Source: Chitinophagales bacterium
GTDB lineage: Bacteria; Bacteroidota; Bacteroidia; Chitinophagales; UBA2359
Direction: 5' to 3'
DNA: 5,906 bases
NCBI GenBank assembly: GCA_020631035.1
Contig: JAHDIA010000404.1
Location: forward strand, 1-5,906
Shown here: one piece after another, positions 1 to 3,973 of the stretch
How the letters are laid out: every line of letters begins with the position of its first letter
How positions within the stretch are numbered: position 1 is the first letter of the stretch
Notes under the pieces: generated by a model
What the model was told of the DNA's origin: nothing
What the model saw: only the letters and a program-made list of their open reading frames with translations
Databases searched by the model: none
Made by a program: the position numbers and the translations under genes

Positions 1-56
1 AAATTGCAAATGGAAATTATATATATGACAATTTAAGGTTGTGTTATATGCGATGA

Positions 57-106
57 ATCGGGACGCTTTCCGCTTTTGCATGGCAATCGCGTCAATCGGG
101 CGTAGG
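57..106 (-). repeat. Palindromic intergenic repeat, copy A
   Basis: This copy matches, in opposite orientation, the element at 2719-2760. Shared blocks in order are CGCT(T/A)TCCGC, a small hairpin with loop ATG, then (A/T)ATCGGG and TAG. The central hairpin is TTGC-ATG-GCAA (76-86) here; the other copy has a different stem around the same loop, so pairing is kept while sequence changes. Just downstream, GCGTA (100-104) can pair with TACGC (143-147) and enclose a further TACCGA/TCGGTA hairpin (111-126), so the folded element may extend to about 147. I recall similar intergenic repeats in Bacteroidota genomes; the function is unknown. Confidence 0.6.
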
Positions 107-111
107 TTCGT

Positions 112-139
112 ACCGATTTGTCGGTATCGGTTCTTTTTT
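112..139 (+). terminator. Possible intrinsic terminator of an upstream gene
   Basis: ACCGAT (112-117) pairs with ATCGGT (126-131) and is followed by TCTTTTTT (132-139), a layout like an intrinsic terminator for a gene ending left of the window. The stem is only six base pairs and competes with TACCGA/TCGGTA (111-116/121-126) in the same place, so it may simply belong to the palindromic repeat. Confidence 0.3.
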
Positions 140-338
140 CCTTACGCTACATCCGACGCTTCCTTTTTGATACCTAATATTTTCAAAACGCCTCACATCT
201 TTCTAATTAAAAAAATTAAATTTAAAATTCTCTACTGTTTATGGAACGATTCTTTTATCACATCAGTTAGTCATTTTCGTAAATACGCTTGAAGTCTATA
301 CATAATTTAACAACACCTAAAAAAACGATAGTACAACA

Positions 339-1100
339 ATGGCAAGCAATAACAAACTACACGAAATTCTTGCGGTAGAGCAAGATCGAAAAAACCGAGC
401 CAATCAGGCAATCGGTGAGTCGAAAAAAATCTTTACCAAACAGCAAACCAACTTTGATGGGATGGTCAAAAAATACATCCCTACAGAGGAAAATGCAGAA
501 CAAATTCCAGACGAAAGCAAAGAGATGGTTTCGACCGTCAAGCAATTGCTTGAGAATACTCTTGCACCCGTCATTACCGCCATAGATGCAACGCTTACCA
601 AAGAGGAAACCAATGCATCGGGGACTGCCAAAGCAGACTTGACGGTTGGAGGTAAAAAGTTTGGAACTTTCTCTGCTACTACCCTATTGGCTCTTGAGTC
701 ACACTTGAACAAGGCATTTGAATTGTACAAGAACATTCCGACTCTTGATACGACCAAAAAGTGGGAATTTGATAAAAAGAACGACTTTTACCGTACACCA
801 GAAGAAGTCAAATTCCGTACAGTCAAACGTCCCAAGGTCATCGTCAAATACGAAGCGACGGAGAAACACCCAGCCCAAACGGAAGTATTCAATATGGATT
901 TCCAAGTAGGTAAATATGAGACAACTTACTTCTCTGGAAAAATCACTCCTACCGAAAAGGCAAAGCTATTGGGTAAATTTGAGGAATTGATTGAAGCAGT
1001 TAAAATTGCCCGTTCCAAAGCCAATAGTGTTAAAGCGAAAAATGTCAAATTGGGAGAAGATATTTTTAGCTTTATCCATAAGGATGTTTTTAAAAATTAA
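339..1100 (+). CDS. Uncharacterised cytosolic protein linked to a permuted tRNA locus
   Basis: The product is 253 residues of unknown function. No signal peptide or membrane segment is visible, so it should be cytosolic. Residues 1-45 and 60-90 look helical and charged. A stretch near 96-135 (TAKADLTVGGKKFGT then a helix) and one near 165-200 look alpha/beta; the C-terminal 205-235 is a Lys-rich helix. The most distinctive motifs are ATEKHPAQ (173-180) and GKYETTYFSG (191-200). From memory these recur in an uncharacterised family also seen in actinobacteria and phages (perhaps DUF7873); I cannot verify that. I recognise no catalytic signature. The protein is strongly basic in places (KRPKVIVK, KANSVKAK), which would suit RNA binding but does not show it. 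The start is the first ATG in frame with A-rich upstream sequence. Its stop codon is embedded in the first structured RNA repeat and no terminator follows before 1705, so it probably shares a transcript with the RNAs downstream. Confidence 0.85.
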   Translation: MASNNKLHEILAVEQDRKNRANQAIGESKKIFTKQQTNFDGMVKKYIPTEENAEQIPDESKEMVSTVKQLLENTLAPVITAIDATLTKEETNASGTAKADLTVGGKKFGTFSATTLLALESHLNKAFELYKNIPTLDTTKKWEFDKKNDFYRTPEEVKFRTVKRPKVIVKYEATEKHPAQTEVFNMDFQVGKYETTYFSGKITPTEKAKLLGKFEELIEAVKIARSKANSVKAKNVKLGEDIFSFIHKDVFKN

Positions 1101-1230
1101 GGAAGCATGTAAGATGGTTGGCATCTACTGTGCAAATTGCCTTTAAACGTCAACCATCTAATAAAATTTAAGGAAGCATAAAAGATGGTTGGCAGCTACC
1201 AGACAAATTGCCTTAAGGTGCCTGCCATCT
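1097..1230 (+). ncRNA. Two tandem structured RNA repeats (63 nt each, 71-nt period)
   Basis: Copy 1 is 1097-1159 and copy 2 is 1168-1230. Both begin TTAAGGAAGCAT, continue (A)AGATGGTTGGCA, contain ACAAATTGCCTT or CAAATTGCCTT in the loop, and end CCATCT. Copy 1 folds through AGATGGTTG (1112-1120) with CAACCATCT (1151-1159), nine perfect pairs. Copy 2 folds through 1183-1194 with 1219-1230, where the 3' strand differs from copy 1 but still pairs apart from one T-T mismatch. The leading TTAAGG could also pair with CCTTAA in the loop of copy 2. No reading frame is conserved. Copy 1 starts inside the stop codon of the preceding gene, so these may be 3'-UTR structures, processing sites or protein-binding sites. 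Strand is inferred from neighbours. Confidence 0.6.
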
Positions 1231-1250
1231 TCAGTTAAAAAAAAATAAAA

Positions 1251-1320
1251 AATTGGAGATAGCCTCAGCTTAAAGTTTAGTCTCAAAATCCAATTGGATA
1301 GGTATTAAGACCATCCAATT
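1251..1320 (+). ncRNA. Competing hairpin pair in the RNA leader
   Basis: ATTGGA (1252-1257) can pair with TCCAAT (1289-1294). AATTGGAT (1292-1299) can pair with ATCCAATT (1313-1320), extended by GGT/ACC (1301-1303/1310-1312) after a bulged A. The two stems share bases 1292-1294 and so compete for them; AATTGGA at 1251 could also pair with the last strand. This could be a structural switch or simply part of a larger fold leading into the tRNA-like element. No T-run follows, so it is not a terminator. Confidence 0.4.
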
Positions 1321-1362
1321 GATGGTAGCTTTAGCTTTTCGCTCCATAGTTTTAGTTTAAAC

Positions 1363-1609
1363 AATTTGTATTAAGCTCGATGTTTTTATAAGGCCATTAT
1401 GCGAAGGTTCGATTCCTTCCTCCCTCGCCAAATTAGATAGAAAGATTTAACTTGATTTTTTGCCATTAAGAGAATGAAATGGACCAAGCATTTTGTTCGG
1501 TTTAAATTTCATTCTCGCAAAAAATCTAACAATCAAAATACGAGGGAGTAGCTCAGAGGTAGAGCAAGGCTATGATGTAAAATGAAAGCAACTGGTCTTA
1601 CTACAAATT
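1363..1609 (+). tRNA. Circularly permuted tRNA gene or tRNA-like RNA, Ile(GAU)-like
   Basis: The 3' half comes first: GGCC (1392-1395, anticodon stem), variable loop to C1402, T arm GAAGG-TTCGATT-CCTTC (1403-1419), acceptor strand CTCCCTC (1420-1426), G1427 as discriminator and an encoded CCA (1428-1430). The 5' half comes 111 nt later: GAGGGAG (1542-1548), which pairs perfectly with CTCCCTC, then TA, D arm GCTC-AGAGGTA-GAGC (1551-1565), A1566 and AGGCT (1567-1571). Invariant positions are right: T8, A14, G18G19, A21, T33, TTCGA, and a G15-C48 Levitt pair. The anticodon stem is weaker: four pairs including one G-T, with an A-A mismatch or bulge. Flanks AATTTGTATTAAG (1363-1375) and CTTACTACAAATT (1597-1609) pair with one mismatch and close the element; TTTTA (1384-1388) can pair with TAAAA (1578-1582) next to the loop. 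Alternatives are a Y-RNA-like tRNA mimic that is never joined, or decayed tandem tRNAs. Confidence 0.65.
1431..1541 (+). other. Insert joining the two tRNA halves at the acceptor end
   Basis: This 111-nt segment runs from the base after CCA to the base before the acceptor 5' strand. It holds a long hairpin: ATTTTTTGC (1455-1463) with GCAAAAAAT (1517-1525), then AGAATGAAAT (1471-1480) with ATTTCATTCT (1505-1514), both perfect. The hairpin would stack beyond the acceptor stem. If the tRNA is matured, cuts after A1430 (3' end) and before G1542 (the RNase P position) would release it. TTAGAT (1433-1438) and ATCTAA (1524-1529) offer an alternative pairing. No open frame or protein motif is seen. 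Confidence 0.6.
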
Positions 1610-1612
1610 TGG

Positions 1613-1629
1613 ATACCGCTAGGCGGTAT
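1613..1629 (+). other. Perfect 7-bp hairpin just before the CAU tRNA
   Basis: ATACCGC (1613-1619) and GCGGTAT (1623-1629) form a perfect stem with loop TAG, ending two bases before the first base of the next tRNA. It separates the permuted element from the conventional tRNA and could be a processing signal or spacer structure. No T-run follows, so it is not a terminator. Confidence 0.55.
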
Positions 1630-1630
1630 G

Positions 1631-1703
1631 GATATTGTAGTTCAATAGGTAGAACGCAAAGCTCATAACTTTGAGGTCGATGGTTCGATTCCATCCGATA
1701 TCA
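1631..1703 (+). tRNA. tRNA with anticodon CAU (elongator Met or Ile2)
   Basis: A conventional cloverleaf of 73 nt: acceptor GATATTG (1631-1637) with CGATATC (1696-1702, one G-T pair), T8 A9, D arm GTTC/GAAC (1640-1643, 1652-1655) with G18G19, anticodon stem CAAAG/CTTTG (1657-1661, 1669-1673), loop CTCATAA with CAT at 1664-1666, variable loop AGGTC, T arm GATGG-TTCGATT-CCATC (1679-1695) and discriminator A1703. CCA is not encoded. It is not the initiator: the first pair is G-C and the anticodon stem lacks the three G-C pairs. Position 15 is A against C48, an imperfect Levitt pair, and the acceptor stem is AU-rich, so it looks divergent. Met against lysidine-modified Ile cannot be settled from sequence alone. 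Confidence 0.9.
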
Positions 1704-1704
1704 G

Positions 1705-1739
1705 GGGTGATTACAAGGCTAGGTAATCACCCATTTTTT
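1705..1739 (+). terminator. Strong intrinsic terminator ending the RNA locus
   Basis: GGGTGATTAC (1705-1714) pairs perfectly with GTAATCACCC (1723-1732) around an eight-base loop, followed by A and six T (1734-1739) and a further T-rich stretch. It starts one base after the tRNA discriminator base. It is the only strong terminator I see after the gene at 339-1100 and would end that whole transcript. Confidence 0.9.
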
Positions 1740-1760
1740 ATTTTAGACTTTTTAATTAGG

Positions 1761-1795
1761 ATTGCCTCAAGATATATCTTATCTTTAAGAGCAAT
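1761..1795 (+). promoter_or_regulatory. Possible leader hairpin before the secreted-protein gene
   Basis: ATTGC (1761-1765) pairs with GCAAT (1791-1795); with one bulged C, TC (1767-1768) also pairs with GA (1789-1790). The interior holds the palindrome AAGATATATCTT (1769-1780). The hairpin ends 11 bases before the start codon at 1807. No promoter is clear between it and the terminator, and no Shine-Dalgarno site is visible. Confidence 0.3.
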
Positions 1796-1806
1796 CTAAA
1801 AAACAA

Positions 1807-2679
1807 ATGAAACGCTACCTACTTTTACTTGTTATAGTCTGCTGTGTTTCCCATACACTTTGCGGACAAACGGAGGATACTAAATCGAAAAAGAAACGCA
1901 AGAAAAACCAAGAGAGAATTGCGATGGCCATACTCAAGCATCGCTTTAGTTTTAAAGCGGGCTTGTTCAATGAACGTTTGGTCGATGAAACTTTTTCGGG
2001 CATTTTATTTCAAGGCGTACTGCCAAAGTATACCTTGGGGTACAAACATAAAAAACTTCGTATAGAGCTTCAAAGCTCGACTCCCAATTTGGATAAAACC
2101 AATATTGATTTCGACAATACCTTTTTCCCCTCCACCTTGCTCGATGCCCATTTAAAAATAGGTTTGTCCAAAACATTCGAATTAGATTTTACTTATGGAG
2201 CAAAATTAAACTTAGGTGGACAATTGCATTCTCAACTAATGGTCCTCAATTATGATAATTTTGATAGTGGAAGTTGGTTGACTGCTCAAAGATTGGACGT
2301 GACTGCCAGATTAGAAAAACATCTTAGAACTCGTAAGGAGCAATGGGTACATTTGGATGTATCTTATCCACTCTTTGCCTTGGCTTCTCGACCTGCTTAT
2401 GCTGGTATTGACAATTTTCTGGTAGAAAACTCAGACGATATTCTTAAGATTTTGTACTCAAGAAATGATTTTTATTCGGGTATTGGCTTGGTCAATCCAG
2501 AGTTGACTTTGACTTATTTTTACAAACCTGTTAATTATCATGATTATACCACTTTTGCTGAGAAGCTGATGTTGCATTTGTCTTTACACTATGAATATCT
2601 ATACATTAATTCTGTAAAGCCACTCTCTCGCAATTCATTTGGGATTGAGTTGGGATTGACTTATTTGTGGTTTAAATAA
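1807..2679 (+). CDS. Secreted protein, probable outer-membrane beta-barrel
   Basis: The product has 290 residues. Residues 1-20 form a signal peptide: MKR, a Leu/Val-rich core, then a likely signal peptidase I cut between Gly20 and Gln21. Cys19 is not in a good lipobox. A Lys/Arg-rich patch follows (27-37). The remainder alternates polar and hydrophobic residues in segments such as RFSFKAGLFN, KLRIELQSS, FELDFTYGAKLNL, LHLSLHYEYLYI and the C-terminal FGIELGLTYLWF, which suit strands of an outer-membrane barrel. I do not recognise a specific family or ligand. It follows the tRNA terminator, so it should have its own promoter, and the downstream palindromic repeat may end its transcript. The start is the first ATG giving a full signal peptide. 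A periplasmic beta-rich protein is the main alternative. Confidence 0.8.
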   Translation: MKRYLLLLVIVCCVSHTLCGQTEDTKSKKKRKKNQERIAMAILKHRFSFKAGLFNERLVDETFSGILFQGVLPKYTLGYKHKKLRIELQSSTPNLDKTNIDFDNTFFPSTLLDAHLKIGLSKTFELDFTYGAKLNLGGQLHSQLMVLNYDNFDSGSWLTAQRLDVTARLEKHLRTRKEQWVHLDVSYPLFALASRPAYAGIDNFLVENSDDILKILYSRNDFYSGIGLVNPELTLTYFYKPVNYHDYTTFAEKLMLHLSLHYEYLYINSVKPLSRNSFGIELGLTYLWFK

Positions 2680-2702
2680 AAGCGTTTGATGCGAATGCGG
2701 CT

Positions 2703-2789
2703 AAATGTTCTAAGCTAGCCCCGATAGAAGCACATACCATGTATGGCGGATAGCGGGGACACAAGTAGCGACGAAGCTCAAAAACATTT
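2703..2789 (+). repeat. Palindromic intergenic repeat, copy B, in a larger inverted repeat
   Basis: The core at 2719-2758 has CCCCG (2719-2723) pairing with CGGGG (2754-2758) and a tip CATAC-CAT-GTATG (2733-2745). It is the reverse-complement counterpart of the element at 57-106, with matching TATCGGGG and GCTATCCGCC blocks. Outside the core, GCTA (2714-2717) can pair with TAGC (2766-2769), or AGCT with AGCT (2775-2778), and AAATGTT (2703-2709) with AACATTT (2783-2789). The whole is a long imperfect hairpin filling most of the gap between two genes. It could reduce read-through, but no T-run follows on this strand. Confidence 0.65.
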
Positions 2790-2819
2790 GCTCCAAAAAA
2801 TATTAGAAAATTTAGATTA

Positions 2820-3854
2820 ATGAAAAAAAGCATCATTTTAACATTTACGGCGTCTCTCCTTTTGATGATGGCTTGCCTCAAAAATAAGGAGCTTGTTGAA
2901 GATACACCCACAAGTATTTTTGAATATGTTTGGAATGACTTCGATCAACATTATGGCGGATTTGAACAACGGAATGTTGATTGGGATGCCGTCTATACAC
3001 AATTTGCTCCTAGGGTCAATGACAATATTTCGGACATAGAATTGTGGAATGTACTGACTGAAATGATGGATCTATTAGACGACCAACATGTTGCTATAAC
3101 AGATACCAAGACAGGGAAAGGTTTTGCTTCTGGCAAGTTGAATGATGAGTTGTTGGCTGAAAGGGAATTCGATTTGGAGTTGATTAAAACGTCTTATTTG
3201 GCAGAGGATTACCAAACATTGGATTCGGATGGGGAGGATTTTGTCTATGGAACCATTGAGGGGGAAAACATTGGCTACATCCATTTTCCAAATTTTGAGG
3301 AGGATGTTTGGCAGTTGGAATTTGACAATGTGATTGCTGAATTGTCTACTACGGATGGCTTGATTGTGGATGACCGCAACAATGGTGGGGGCATTCCATT
3401 GAGTGCGCGTTTTGCTTCTGGACGCTTTGCCCAAACAAAGGAATTGGCTTTTAATGTGCAAAGTAAAAATGGTCCTGGCCCCAATGATTTTGATGAAAAG
3501 TCGCCCTATTATATGGAACCGCAAGGGGCACAGCAATATACCAAGCCCATTGTGGCTTTGTGCAACCATTCAACAGTGAGTGCTGGGGAGGAGTTTTTGT
3601 TGTATTTAAAGACACAGGAGCACATTCAAATTGTAGGGGATTCGACCTCTAATGCTTTGGCGACGCCCACTTTTAAACGAATGTTGCCCAATGCTTGGCA
3701 TTATCAATTACCTACGCAATTGTATACAGTGGCGGATGGGAGTAGTCCTGAGGGCATTGGGATTGTACCTGATGTTTATTTGCGCAATGATACTTTAAAT
3801 GTGCAGGCTGGTTTGGATGAGGTATTGGAGTTTGGCGTCGAGTTATTGAAGTAA
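2820..3854 (+). CDS. S41-family serine peptidase lipoprotein (C-terminal-processing/tricorn-core type)
   Basis: The product is a predicted periplasm-facing protease of 344 residues. Residues 1-19 are a lipoprotein signal ending MMAC, with Cys19 as lipid site. An N-terminal helical region (31-90) ends in LLDDQHV, like the L-D-x-H motif of S41 proteins. The catalytic domain shows GYIHFPNF (152-159), LIVDDRNNGGG (181-191, the family D-R-x-N-x-G-G core), and CNHSTVSAGEEF (248-259) in which Ser254 is the likely nucleophile. EGIGIVPDV (311-319) matches the usual G-x-G-x-x-P-D segment near the C terminus. There is no clear PDZ domain between the N-terminal part and the core, so it is a compact member of the family. 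The substrate is unknown. It starts 140 nt after the preceding gene with no Shine-Dalgarno site; the ATG chosen gives a complete lipoprotein signal. Confidence 0.88.
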   Translation: MKKSIILTFTASLLLMMACLKNKELVEDTPTSIFEYVWNDFDQHYGGFEQRNVDWDAVYTQFAPRVNDNISDIELWNVLTEMMDLLDDQHVAITDTKTGKGFASGKLNDELLAEREFDLELIKTSYLAEDYQTLDSDGEDFVYGTIEGENIGYIHFPNFEEDVWQLEFDNVIAELSTTDGLIVDDRNNGGGIPLSARFASGRFAQTKELAFNVQSKNGPGPNDFDEKSPYYMEPQGAQQYTKPIVALCNHSTVSAGEEFLLYLKTQEHIQIVGDSTSNALATPTFKRMLPNAWHYQLPTQLYTVADGSSPEGIGIVPDVYLRNDTLNVQAGLDEVLEFGVELLK

Positions 3855-3863
3855 ACAATCAAG

Positions 3864-3888
3864 TTGTGAATTATAAATTGTGAATTAT
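3864..3888 (+). repeat. Short direct repeat, 14-nt period
   Basis: TTGTGAATTAT occurs at 3864-3874 and 3878-3888, with a degraded start of a third unit (GAGTTGT) after it. Similar low-complexity repeats are common between genes in AT-rich Bacteroidota. It lies just after the peptidase stop codon and overlaps the candidate -33 element of the next gene. Confidence 0.6.
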
Positions 3889-3910
3889 GAGTTGTCTCGA
3901 CATAATTTTG
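3878..3910 (+). promoter_or_regulatory. Candidate Bacteroidota promoter for the methyltransferase-ribD operon
   Basis: TTG at 3878-3880 and TAATTTTG at 3903-3910 match the -33 TTG and -7 TAnnTTTG elements known in Bacteroidota, with 22 bases between them. That spacing is at the long end of the accepted range. Transcription would start near 3917, leaving a leader of about 57 nt before the ATG at 3974. In AT-rich sequence this could arise by chance. Confidence 0.4.
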
Positions 3911-3920
3911 AATTCAAAAT
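3905..3920. promoter_or_regulatory. Perfect 16-nt palindrome over the candidate -7 element
   Basis: ATTTTGAATTCAAAAT is a perfect inverted repeat that overlaps TAATTTTG of the candidate promoter and the predicted start region. A dimeric regulator bound here would block transcription. No regulator gene is in the window, and an AT-rich palindrome of this size could be accidental. Confidence 0.35.
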
Positions 3921-3973
3921 ATCTGTAGTCTCAAAATTTCTCTGTTTCTTTGCTCTAGAAGTTAAATTAAACT

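Larger units (their letters stand above)
1..338. other. Intergenic spacer upstream of the 253-residue protein gene
   Basis: I find no convincing gene here. The left half (about 57-147) is GC-richer and full of short inverted repeats, listed separately. The right half (about 165-338) is very AT-rich and featureless, as expected for a promoter and leader. I could not find a clean TTG plus TAnnTTTG pair; TATACATAATTT at 297-308 is the most promoter-like stretch, but its spacing from TTG at 289-291 is too short. The last 25 bases before the start codon are A-rich with no Shine-Dalgarno site, usual for Bacteroidota. An 83-codon open frame at 41-292 runs through the repeat and looks like chance. 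Confidence 0.5.

Noticed and set aside
41..292. An 83-codon open frame on the + strand upstream of the 253-residue protein gene
   Set aside because: It crosses the palindromic repeat and an AT-rich spacer and has an unlikely composition (many Phe, Arg and Ile without domain pattern). Nothing supports translation.
1097..1230. CRISPR array
   Set aside because: Only two copies exist, they diverge internally, each folds as a full hairpin with no spacer of regular length, and no cas gene is present.
1183..1250. Intrinsic terminator after the second repeat
   Set aside because: The stem is followed by a run of A, not T, on the + strand.
1347..1354. TAGTTTTA as a -7 promoter element for the RNA locus
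   Set aside because: It matches seven of eight positions, but the nearest upstream TTG (1319-1321) is 25 bases away and lies in a hairpin stem. Support is too weak to list as a promoter.
1392..1577. Two unrelated decayed tRNAs, a 3' remnant followed by a 5' remnant
   Set aside because: Not excluded, but less likely: the seven acceptor pairs match perfectly between halves, the Levitt pair forms, and the outer flanks pair. Decay would not preserve these.
1363..1609. Permuted tmRNA
   Set aside because: The acceptor lacks the G3-U70 pair typical of tmRNA. The D region here is a full canonical D arm, and I see no tag reading frame with a small hydrophobic ending.
3075..3569. A 164-codon open frame on the - strand
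   Set aside because: It lies wholly antisense to the S41 peptidase gene, whose motifs are clear, and shows no motif of its own.
3855..3973. FMN riboswitch upstream of the ribD operon
   Set aside because: I find none of the conserved RFN boxes in this AT-rich spacer.
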